Source: Bacteroidales bacterium
GTDB taxonomy: Bacteria; Bacteroidota; Bacteroidia; Bacteroidales; P3
Assembly (NCBI GenBank): GCA_016281475.1
Contig: JAEEIS010000001.1
Location: 1 to 14,713 of the forward strand
DNA: 14,713 nt
Reading direction: 5' to 3'
Position numbers and translations under genes: made by a program. Below, piece by piece: positions 5,458 to 11,861 of this stretch. Each line of letters starts with the position of its first letter. Position 1 is the stretch's first letter. The notes under the pieces were generated by a model. It was not told the DNA's origin and did not search any database. It was given only the letters and a program-made list of their open reading frames with translations.

Positions 5458-7020
5458 TCAGATTTTGTATCCCAATTTATCAAACAAGTCTTTCAGGTCT
5501 TTTGTGCTTTCTTCTTCCTGTTTCAGCAGGTCGCAGAGGTCGGTTTGCAATTCCCTCATCTTGCTGTCGAAGTCTATCTGCTCGTCGCGGTTGCGGAATT
5601 CGATGTATTTGCTGGGGACGAGGCTGTAGCCTTTCTGCTCGATTTCTTTCTTTGTGGCGGAGTAGCAGTACTCGGGCTCGTTGTGGTAGGTCTGCTCGTG
5701 GCCGGCACGTTGCCAGTTGTGGTAGGTGGCGGCAATCTGTTCTATCTGATCCTGTGAGAACTGGATGTATTTCTTCTCGAAGGGCTCGCCCTTCTGCCGC
5801 AGGTCGATAAAGAGCACTTCGCCCTCACGGTCGCGGTAGTGCACATCTTCGCCGTTCTTGGTCTCCACACGGGCTTTCTTATTGTTGTTCAGTATCCACA
5901 GCGTCACGCTGATGTCGGTGGAGTAGAACATATTGCGCGGCAGGATAATAATCGCCTCCACCTTGTCGTTCTCGATGAGTTTGCGGCGTATGGCCAGCTC
6001 GGTGCCGTCGGCACTCAGCGCACCGTTGGCCAGCAGGAAGCCCGCCACACCACGAGTGGAGAGTTTTGATAGTATGTTCAATATCCAGCCATAGTTGGCG
6101 TTGGAGGTGGGCGGCACATCGTAGCCGCTCCAGCGCGGGTCGGAGGTGAGCTGGTTGGCCTCGCGCCAGTCCTTCTGGTTGAAAGGCGGATTGGCCATGA
6201 TGTAGTCGGCCTTGAGGTCGGGGTGGTGGTCGTTGTGGAAGGTGTCGCCCTGACGGATGTCTGCCGAGATGCCCCGGATGGCGAGGTTCATACGTGCCAG
6301 CTTGAAGGTGGTGTTGGTGTTCTCCTGGCCATAGACGCTCACGTTCTTCATATTGCCGTGATGGGCCTTGACGAACTTCATGCTCTGCACGAACATGCCG
6401 CCCGAGCCGCAACAGGGGTCGTAAATCTTGCCGTCGTAGGGCTCGATAAGCTCGGCGATGAGGTTGACAATCGACTTGGGTGTGTAGTATTCGCCCTTGC
6501 CCTTGCCCTCGGCGATGGCGAACTTGCCAAGGAAATATTCGTACACGCGACCAATAAGGTCGTTCTCTTTGTCCTTAAAGGTGTCGAGCTTGTTTATCTC
6601 GTCGAGGAGCGAGGCGAACTTGGTCTTGTCCAATCCGAGGTTGGAGTAGTAGTTGTTGGGCAAAGCACCCGCCAGCTGCTTGTTCTTCTTCTCGATGTCG
6701 GCCAGCGCGTCGTCGATAATCTGGAAGATATTGCTCTGCTTGGCGTTTTGCATGATATAGGACCAGCGGCACTGTGACGGCAAATAGAAGACATTCTCGG
6801 CGGTGTAGAACTCCACCGTGTCGATGTATTCCTTCAGCCCCTGCTCCTCCAGTTCCTGTTTGCGCTGCTCAAAGCGGTCACCCGCATACTTCAAGAAAAT
6901 GAGGCTCAGCACCACATGCTTATACTCGGCAGGCTCGACGGCTCCGCGCAACTTGTTGCACGACTCCCACAGGGTCGCTTCCATCGTTTTAGATTGCTTT
7001 GTGCTATTTTGTTTGGCCAT
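5458..7020 (-). CDS. hsdM: Type I restriction-modification DNA methyltransferase subunit M
   Basis: HsdM is the N6-adenine methyltransferase of the type I complex (M2S, or R2M2S with the nuclease). The 520-residue protein has the helical N-terminal HsdM domain (LWESCNKLRGAVEPAEYKHVVLSL), then G-E-Y-Y-T-P at 177-181. The SAM-binding motif D-P-C-C-G-S-G-G is at 201-208 and the catalytic N-P-P-F at 277-280, so it looks fully active. The C-terminus is a helical coiled-coil-like tail typical of the family. The start ATG 7020 lies behind a -7 box at 7042-7049 and an AAAGAG sequence. It is the first gene of the restriction locus; hsdS follows after the Fic gene, but no complete hsdR is inside the window. 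Its GC content is higher than that of the accessory genes behind it. Confidence 0.97.
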   Translation of the reverse strand: MAKQNSTKQSKTMEATLWESCNKLRGAVEPAEYKHVVLSLIFLKYAGDRFEQRKQELEEQGLKEYIDTVEFYTAENVFYLPSQCRWSYIMQNAKQSNIFQIIDDALADIEKKNKQLAGALPNNYYSNLGLDKTKFASLLDEINKLDTFKDKENDLIGRVYEYFLGKFAIAEGKGKGEYYTPKSIVNLIAELIEPYDGKIYDPCCGSGGMFVQSMKFVKAHHGNMKNVSVYGQENTNTTFKLARMNLAIRGISADIRQGDTFHNDHHPDLKADYIMANPPFNQKDWREANQLTSDPRWSGYDVPPTSNANYGWILNILSKLSTRGVAGFLLANGALSADGTELAIRRKLIENDKVEAIIILPRNMFYSTDISVTLWILNNNKKARVETKNGEDVHYRDREGEVLFIDLRQKGEPFEKKYIQFSQDQIEQIAATYHNWQRAGHEQTYHNEPEYCYSATKKEIEQKGYSLVPSKYIEFRNRDEQIDFDSKMRELQTDLCDLLKQEEESTKDLKDLFDKLGYKI

Positions 7021-7041
7021 TTATACTCTTTTTTTCGGCTG

Positions 7042-7049
7042 CAAATTTA
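7042..7049 (-). promoter_or_regulatory. Bacteroidetes -7 promoter box for hsdM
   Basis: The minus strand reads TAAATTTG, a match to TAnnTTTG, 22 bp before the hsdM start codon, giving a very short 5' leader. No convincing -33 box was found. It is the only good promoter candidate seen in front of hsdM. Confidence 0.55.
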
Positions 7050-7276
7050 CACATTTTTTTTGATTCACATACCGAAGGATGAAAAATATCCTATGCAATC
7101 TACTATATTTTATTGATTATAAGGAATATCTCATTCTGTGTCGTAATTTTATTGCCATTTTCTAGTTCTCCTTCCTTTTACTGAAAATCAATCTGTTATG
7201 ATTTTTAGGAGAGGTGTTCTTCGCTGTTATAGCGAGGAACGACCGATGTTGTATCTAATATGGATTGAAGGTTGGA
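7050..7276. other. AT-rich spacer between hsdM and the repeat array, with one hairpin
   Basis: No gene was found here. The only structure seen is a stem-loop at 7216-7240: GTTCTTCGCT, loop GTTAT, AGCGAGGAAC, with 9 of 10 pairs. It has no following T-run on either strand that would make it a typical terminator. The rest is AT-rich sequence upstream of the hsdM promoter. Confidence 0.5.
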
Positions 7277-7408
7277 GGGAGGCACGTGGGTGGAGCGTGG
7301 GTGTAAATAGGGGTGCGAATGGGGGGAGAATGGGATGTGAATGGGATGAAAAGGGGATGAAAAGGGGACGGGAGAGGAGAGGGGATAGGGCGGGGAGAGG
7401 GCGGGAGA
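7277..7408. repeat. Twelve degenerate 11-bp G-rich tandem repeats
   Basis: The plus strand can be cut into twelve contiguous 11-bp units, most beginning GGG: for example GGGTGGAGCGT, GGGGTGCGAAT, GGGATGTGAAT, then GGGATGAAAAG twice at 7343-7364. The last three or four units decay into GGAGAGGGG-type sequence. The strand is strongly purine- and G-biased, with many runs of three to six G, so the array could form G-quadruplex or triplex structures. The same 11-bp period occurs in the array at 670-772, but with a different unit. The array lies between the hsdM promoter region and the terminator of the oadA-like gene and codes for no recognisable protein. Confidence 0.8.
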
Positions 7409-7409
7409 T

Positions 7410-7446
7410 AAAAAAGGGTGTCCCGAGCCGTGGGGCGGGGGACACC
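7410..7446 (-). terminator. Intrinsic terminator of the OadA/PycB-like gene
   Basis: On the minus strand GGTGTCCC and GGGACACC (7439-7446 and 7417-7424) form a perfect 8-bp GC-rich stem with a 14-nt loop, followed by C and a run of six T (7410-7415). It lies 27 bp after the stop codon of the carboxyltransferase gene and should separate that gene from the restriction locus. Confidence 0.85.
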
Positions 7447-7473
7447 GAAGGAATAGTGTTATGTGTGTGGAGG

Positions 7474-9261
7474 TTATTCGAGCCAGCCGAGGATGTCGCC
7501 TTTTTTGACCATCTGGCCTTGCTTGACGCAGGTGTCGATGAGGCGGCCGGGCTTGGTGATTTCGACGTTCATCAGGGCGTAGCTGGCCTCGATGATGCAG
7601 AAGACGTCGCCTTCGGCGTATTCGCGGCCGGGTGCGGGGGGCACGGAGGTGTTGAAGTCGATTTCCCATAGCAGCTGTCCGTTGGCGGAGGCGATGACGG
7701 GGGTGGCGTTGGCGTGCTTCTCGTTGATGTAGTTGGGGGTGAGGGTCACCGTGGATGCAGGGGCGGAAACGACCTTGGCGGGAGCATTGGCGGCAGCCTT
7801 TTCAGCGCGCAACTGTGCCACTTCCTTGTTGAAACGCTCCTTGGCGATGCCGGACTTGTAGTCGCGGTACTGGCGGTCGTGCATGGCCAGTTCGAAGAGC
7901 TCTTCGTCGTCTTCGCCACGGTCCCAGCCGTTCTCTTCCATCTCCTTGATGTATTCGGGCAGTGCGTCGGGGTAGGCATCCTGCGGGTTGCCGTCGTAGA
8001 ACTCGTAGTTGTTCTTCTTGGCGAGTTCGACGATTTCGGGTGCCAGCGGGCCGGGGAGCTTACCGGCACGGCCGAGAATCATGTTCCAGCTGTCCTTGTC
8101 AATCTGCGAGAAGCGGGGCTTGCCCTGTGCCAGTGCCATGATGTTCATCAGGGCGATGTTCTTAGTGTACTGGCTGAAGGGGGTGACGAGTGGGGGATAG
8201 CCGAGCATGGGCCATATGTATGCCACCTCTTGGAAGAGCTGCACGGTGAGCTCGTCGAAGGTCACTTCGGGCTTGCCGTTTTTCTTGAGTGCCATGTTGA
8301 TAGCGCTGTGCACACCCTTGAGGTCGCTCATCATGCTGCCCATCATGCCGCCGGGCAGTCCGCAGCCGACGAGCATGGAGGTGCAGATGCGGTTGGCGGG
8401 GTTGACGTATAGGCCCAGGAAGTCGTCGAGGAACGACTGCGTGAGGGCGCGGGTTTCCATGTAGGCCTTCATGTTGATGTCCTTCACGAGGAAGCCGTCC
8501 TCCTTGAGCATGGCCTGCACGCCGATGATGCCGGGATGCACCATGCCCCATGCGAGGGGTTCCATTGCGGTGTCGATGACATCGGCACCGGCACGGGCCA
8601 CTTCCAGTATCGAGGCCATGGCGAAGCCGGGGCCCGAATGGCCGTGGTACTGCACGATGATGTGGGGGTACTTCTTCTTAATCTCGTACACCAGCTTGCC
8701 CAGCATGGTGGGGCGGCCGATGCCGGCCATGTCCTTCAGCGCGATTTCGTCGGCACCGAATTCCACCAGCTTGTCCACCACGCCCATGTAGTATTCCACG
8801 GTGTGGATGGGGGAGTAGGTGATGCTGAGGGCGGCCTGGCTGATCATGCCTGCCTCTTTGGCGTATTTGACCGACAGCTCGAGGTTGCGGGGGTCGTTCA
8901 AGCCGCAGAAGGAGCGCATGATGTCGACACCCTGTGCCTTCTTTACCTTGGGCATCAGCTGGCGCACATCCTTGGGCACGCCGTACATGCGGAGGCCGTT
9001 CAGGGCGCGCTCCAGCATGTGGGTTTGTATGCCGGCCTTGTTGAATTCCTTGGTCCAAGCACGCACCGACTTGTTGGGGTTCTCGCCGTACATGAGGTTC
9101 ACCTGCTCGAAGGCACCGCCGTTGGTCTCGATGCGGTCGAAGCAGCCCATCCGTACGATAGCGGGAGCCACCTGCACAAGCTGGTCGATGCGGGGCTGGT
9201 ATTTGCCCGACGATTGCCACATATCGCGGTAGACCAAGCTAAACTTTATCTCTCTTGCCAT
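7474..9261 (-). CDS. Carboxyltransferase of the oxaloacetate decarboxylase alpha / pyruvate carboxylase B family, carrier domain without biotinyl lysine
   Basis: This is a 595-residue cytoplasmic enzyme with the HMGL-like TIM barrel (Y-R-D-M-W-Q-S near residues 11-17, L-K-D-M-A-G, and a metal-site region H-G-H-S-G-P-G), the conserved carboxylase region (NPQDAYPDALPEYI) and a C-terminal biotinyl/lipoyl fold from about residue 524. The family moves CO2 between oxaloacetate or pyruvate and biotin. In the carrier domain, the usual E-A-M-K-M around the biotin-accepting lysine is replaced by E558-A-S-Y-A-L-M-N565, so no lysine is present. The metal region is also H-x-H-S instead of the usual H-x-H-D. 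Either the domain is a non-biotinylated relic, or the barrel works with a separate carrier. It is monocistronic, with its own -7 box at 9330-9337 and a terminator at 7410-7446. Substrate not determinable from sequence. Confidence 0.88.
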   Translation of the reverse strand: MAREIKFSLVYRDMWQSSGKYQPRIDQLVQVAPAIVRMGCFDRIETNGGAFEQVNLMYGENPNKSVRAWTKEFNKAGIQTHMLERALNGLRMYGVPKDVRQLMPKVKKAQGVDIMRSFCGLNDPRNLELSVKYAKEAGMISQAALSITYSPIHTVEYYMGVVDKLVEFGADEIALKDMAGIGRPTMLGKLVYEIKKKYPHIIVQYHGHSGPGFAMASILEVARAGADVIDTAMEPLAWGMVHPGIIGVQAMLKEDGFLVKDINMKAYMETRALTQSFLDDFLGLYVNPANRICTSMLVGCGLPGGMMGSMMSDLKGVHSAINMALKKNGKPEVTFDELTVQLFQEVAYIWPMLGYPPLVTPFSQYTKNIALMNIMALAQGKPRFSQIDKDSWNMILGRAGKLPGPLAPEIVELAKKNNYEFYDGNPQDAYPDALPEYIKEMEENGWDRGEDDEELFELAMHDRQYRDYKSGIAKERFNKEVAQLRAEKAAANAPAKVVSAPASTVTLTPNYINEKHANATPVIASANGQLLWEIDFNTSVPPAPGREYAEGDVFCIIEASYALMNVEITKPGRLIDTCVKQGQMVKKGDILGWLE

Positions 9262-9329
9262 ATAAAATAATGGTATAAAACAATAATACTTAGTTAATTA
9301 CATGCGAAATAAACTTCTTTCGCAAGTTG

Positions 9330-9337
9330 CAAAAATA
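9330..9337 (-). promoter_or_regulatory. Bacteroidetes -7 promoter box for the OadA/PycB-like gene
   Basis: The minus strand reads TATTTTTG, matching TAnnTTTG, about 69 bp before the start codon. The leader is AT-rich and lacks a strong Shine-Dalgarno, which is common in this phylum. Upstream TTTG sequences exist, but their spacing to the -7 box is shorter than usual. Confidence 0.5.
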
Positions 9338-9410
9338 CAAACTTTTTGTCAAATGGTGAATTCTGTATAAAGAATTGTGATTTTTTATAAATTGGAAACG
9401 ATAATGAAGG

Positions 9411-9451
9411 GTTAGGGGTTAGAGGTTAGAGAATTGGCTGCCGTCCCTAAC
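9411..9451. repeat. GTTAGGG heptamer repeats with an inverse copy, downstream of the permease gene
   Basis: Three tandem 7-bp units, GTTAGGG, GTTAGAG, GTTAGAG, occupy 9411-9431. CCCTAAC at 9445-9451 is the exact inverse of the first unit. They lie 21 bp past the permease stop codon and might act as a weak terminator, but the loop is long and no T-run follows. The period of seven also occurs in the two arrays inside the permease gene. Confidence 0.6.
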
Positions 9452-9471
9452 TTATAACTTTTTACAGCTTG

Positions 9472-10824
9472 TTACAGTTTGCGTCCACGGACGGTGGCAA
9501 ATACGGCGAGTGAGCTGAGGCCCATGACCATGAGGAAGGTGAGCAGGAAGTCGATGCCGCGCATGGCCACTGGGAAGGCGGAGACGACGAAGTTGTCGCC
9601 CATTTTGACGAGGCCGAACTGCTGCTGCAGCAGGCAGATGACGAAGCCCACCAGCAGTCCTGCCACCACACCGATGGCCGAAATCATCACTCCTTCGATT
9701 CTGAAGATGCGGCGTATCTGGCTCCGCTCCATGCCCATGCTTCGCAGTGTGCCGATGTCGCGCTTCTTGTCCAATACCAGCAGTGTGAGCGAGGCGGCGA
9801 GGTTGAGCGTGGCGATGAGGACGATGAGTGCCAGGATGAGGTAGATGCCCAGCCGCTCGCTGCGGAACACCTTGTAATAGATGGGTTGTTGTTGGAAACG
9901 GTCTTTCACCGTGAAGTTGTCGCCCAACAGTGTCTGTACGGAGGCTTGTGCCGCTGCCTTGCCCTTGGCACGGAGCGAGGGTTGCAAGGCGATGGCGATG
10001 GCGGTGCACTCGTTGTCGGCGTAGTTCATCAGCTGCCGCACGAAGGCGATGTCGGCCACCACGTAGCGGTTGTCGATGTCCTGCTGGATGTAGAAGTTGC
10101 CGCCCGGCATGGCATAGCCGGTGTTTAACGCCTGCTCCATGGTCATGCCGAGGGAGGTGCCGCGCTTGGGGATGTGCACCACCACCGGCACGTTCGACAC
10201 TTCGCGGATGCCAAGGTTGTAGTATACCTCTGCTCCGAATAGGAGGAAATAAGTGAATTGAGAATTGAGAATTGAGAATTGAGAATTGTCAGCTGTGTCT
10301 GGATGATTATCAGTCCTCAATCCTTCATTCGCAATCTTTAAACCATACGCGCCTTCGTAGAGCATGGTGTCGAGTCCCGACACCTTGGGGTATTCCTCGT
10401 CGACACCGCGCAGGGCGACGATGGCTTGGTTGTGGCGGTAGGTAATCCAGGCGTTCTCTTCTGCTATCTGCGACACCGCGGCAACGCCTTTCAGCTGTAG
10501 CAGGCTGTCATATTGTGTGCTGCGAATTATGTTTGGTGCGTCAGCCCAATTTTCAATTTTCAATTTTCCATTTTCAATTAAAAAAGTCTTGCCCTTGGTG
10601 GGTTGCACCAGCAGTTCGGGGTCGAACGAGTTGAAAAGGCTTTGGGTCAGGTTGCCGATGCCGTTGTAGACACTCAGCACCATAATCAGTGCCGCCGTGC
10701 TGACGGCGATGCCCACAAGCGAAATCCATGAGATAATGTTGATGACCGTCTTCTGCTTGCGCGAGAAGAAGTAACGCCAAGCCACCAAGACGGTTAGGGG
10801 AAAGTTGCTGTGTCTCAATTTCAA
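9472..10824 (-). CDS. LolC/LolE-type ABC transporter permease (FtsX family) with repeat insertions
   Basis: This is a 450-residue inner-membrane protein with the LolC/E layout: a cytoplasmic lead, one transmembrane helix at about 28-52 (INIISWISLVGIAVSTAALI), a large periplasmic domain (53-324), and three helices in the C-terminal FtsX domain (about 325-351, 375-399, 424-443). The loop LDKKRDIGTLRSMGM is the conserved FtsX cytoplasmic loop. LolCDE releases lipoproteins from the inner membrane for delivery to the outer membrane. No ATG precedes the first helix; TTG 10824 is the likely start, itself inside AATTGAAA-type repeat sequence. Two in-frame repeat-derived inserts (about 82-93 and 179-191) lie in the periplasmic domain. 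It follows rbfA after 46 bp, a neighbourhood often seen in Bacteroidetes. The frame is intact. Confidence 0.9.
   Translation of the reverse strand: MKLRHSNFPLTVLVAWRYFFSRKQKTVINIISWISLVGIAVSTAALIMVLSVYNGIGNLTQSLFNSFDPELLVQPTKGKTFLIENGKLKIENWADAPNIIRSTQYDSLLQLKGVAAVSQIAEENAWITYRHNQAIVALRGVDEEYPKVSGLDTMLYEGAYGLKIANEGLRTDNHPDTADNSQFSILNSQFTYFLLFGAEVYYNLGIREVSNVPVVVHIPKRGTSLGMTMEQALNTGYAMPGGNFYIQQDIDNRYVVADIAFVRQLMNYADNECTAIAIALQPSLRAKGKAAAQASVQTLLGDNFTVKDRFQQQPIYYKVFRSERLGIYLILALIVLIATLNLAASLTLLVLDKKRDIGTLRSMGMERSQIRRIFRIEGVMISAIGVVAGLLVGFVICLLQQQFGLVKMGDNFVVSAFPVAMRGIDFLLTFLMVMGLSSLAVFATVRGRKL
10255..10288. repeat. 7-bp tandem array (GAATTGA, about five copies) inside the permease gene
   Basis: Four full copies and one partial copy of GAATTGA lie in the coding sequence of the LolC/E-type gene, translated as NSQFSILNSQF. 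The unit is not a multiple of three, so gain or loss of one copy would shift the frame. The same sequence type is a common intergenic filler in Bacteroidetes; here it is kept in frame within a periplasmic loop. Confidence 0.85.
10547..10579. repeat. 7-bp tandem array (CAATTTT, about 4.7 copies) inside the permease gene
   Basis: Units CAATTTT, CAATTTT, CAATTTT, CCATTTT and CAATT are followed by an A-run. Translated on the minus strand this gives IENGKLKIEN. The array is an imperfect inverse of the one at 10255-10288, and a third stretch of the same type covers the gene's start (about 10815-10836). Together they flank about 258 bp of coding sequence. Confidence 0.8.
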
Positions 10825-10837
10825 CTTTCAATTTTTA

Positions 10838-10866
10838 GTAGGGGCAGACACCTGTGTCTGCCCTAC
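10838..10866. repeat. Palindromic repeat between rbfA and the permease gene
   Basis: GTAGGGGCAGACAC at 10838-10851 pairs with GTGTCTGCCCTAC at 10854-10866, a nearly perfect hairpin with one unpaired G. It resembles the REP-like palindromes scattered between genes in Bacteroidetes genomes. It fills most of the 46-bp gap and may slow or partly terminate transcription from rbfA, although no T-run follows. Confidence 0.75.
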
Positions 10867-10870
10867 AATT

Positions 10871-11248
10871 TTAACTCTTCAGCAGCTGCTCGATGTGTTC
10901 CACATAGTCGAACGAGTCGTCCAGATAATAATCCAGCTGGGGAATGATGCGCAGCTGTTTGCCCACGCGGTTGCCCAGTCGGCGGCGGATGTCGCCGCTG
11001 TGGGTGAGGATGGCATCGATGATGGCCTGCTTGGTGGCAGGCTCTTCGGGATGGCCCTTATAGGCGGGAACGGTGCCGATAGGCATGATGCTGACATGCA
11101 CGCGGGCGATGGAGAGGTCGGGCGTGATGCGCACGCTGGTGACGGTGATGAGCGAAATGCCCAGCGTGGGCTTCATCTCACGCAGGAATATATCGCCGAG
11201 CTCCTGTTGGATTAGGCGCGAAATCTTCTGTTGGCGAGTGCTGTCCAT
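10871..11248 (-). CDS. rbfA: Ribosome-binding factor A
   Basis: RbfA binds the 30S subunit and helps mature the 5' end of 16S rRNA, notably at low temperature. The 125-residue protein has the expected features: MDSTRQQKISRLIQQELGDIF, then the KH-like core (GISLITVTSVRITPDLSIARVHVSI), and G-D-I-R-R-R-L-G-N-R-V-G-K-Q-L-R-I-I-P with L-D-Y-Y-L-D-D-S near the end. The length is near the family norm. ATG 11248 is fixed by a strong Shine-Dalgarno, GGAGGTGG, 5 nt before it, which lies within the last codons of the preceding barrel gene. An upstream in-frame start inside that gene is rejected. It probably belongs to one transcript with the barrel gene and the permease gene. Confidence 0.95.
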   Translation of the reverse strand: MDSTRQQKISRLIQQELGDIFLREMKPTLGISLITVTSVRITPDLSIARVHVSIMPIGTVPAYKGHPEEPATKQAIIDAILTHSGDIRRRLGNRVGKQLRIIPQLDYYLDDSFDYVEHIEQLLKS

Positions 11249-11249
11249 T

Positions 11250-11861
11250 CTACCACCTCCAACCCACTCTGATGGGGATAAACACAGTCTGCTGCTCCAG
11301 CACGATGCCCACTTCCACAAACAGGCTGTGGTAGTTGCGGTCCATCTGCTGCAGGGTGTGGTCGTAGAACCAGTTCAAGCCGCCGTAAACCTCCAGGTAG
11401 GGGCTGATGGTGTTGCCGTAGTTGCCGGGGTTCATCAGGAAGCTGCCGCCCACTCTGGCACCCACCATCGGGGCCCAGGTGTCGCCCACGGGACGGAAGT
11501 CCATGTCGACGAAGCCGTGCATCATCTGGCTGGCGGTATAGTTCATATTGCCCTTGAAACGGGGATAGCAGTAGGCATAGCCGAGACCGCCGCCGAGGAA
11601 GAAGTCCTGGCTGATGTTGGCACCTGCCATCAGGTTCAGCCCTGCGGCCTCCTCGTGTAGGTTGAGGCGGTAGCCAGAGGGGGTGACGGCGGGATTGGTG
11701 CCCTCTATCTCGGGCTGGCCATAGTTGCCCACGTTGTGGATATAGCCTGCCTCCACCTTAAACATAAATTCTACGTTGGGTTTGTCCTGTGTGTACTGGG
11801 CGGATGCCGTAGTGGCTGCCAGCAACATAACTACCAATAAAACAGTTCTTATATTCTTCAT
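11250..11861 (-). CDS. Outer-membrane beta-barrel protein, function unknown
   Basis: The 203-residue protein starts with a typical signal peptide (MKNIRTVLLVVMLLAATTASA, cut before Q22). It then consists of alternating amphipathic stretches (NVEFMFKVEAGYIHNV, ISPYLEVYGGLNWFYDH, HSLFVEVGIVLEQQTVFI) and ends I-P-I-R-V-G-W-R-W, an aromatic end like the BAM recognition signal. It resembles small 8-strand porin-like proteins of Bacteroidetes, but no specific family is recognised. The start codon overlaps the stop of the peptidase gene (ATGA), and the next gene, rbfA, starts one base after its stop. Its last codons also serve as the rbfA Shine-Dalgarno. A promoter box at 11882-11889 could give it separate expression. 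Confidence 0.8.
   Translation of the reverse strand: MKNIRTVLLVVMLLAATTASAQYTQDKPNVEFMFKVEAGYIHNVGNYGQPEIEGTNPAVTPSGYRLNLHEEAAGLNLMAGANISQDFFLGGGLGYAYCYPRFKGNMNYTASQMMHGFVDMDFRPVGDTWAPMVGARVGGSFLMNPGNYGNTISPYLEVYGGLNWFYDHTLQQMDRNYHSLFVEVGIVLEQQTVFIPIRVGWRW

Noticed and set aside
6223..6777. Long plus-strand ORF opposite hsdM (184 codons)
   Set aside because: It is antisense to the SAM-binding and N-terminal part of hsdM, has a low-complexity V/L/G-rich translation and no own promoter or Shine-Dalgarno; a shadow of GC-rich codon use.
8536..9270. 244-codon plus-strand ORF opposite the carboxyltransferase gene
   Set aside because: Translation is a mirror of the conserved barrel codons, rich in H, V and G, without recognisable domains.
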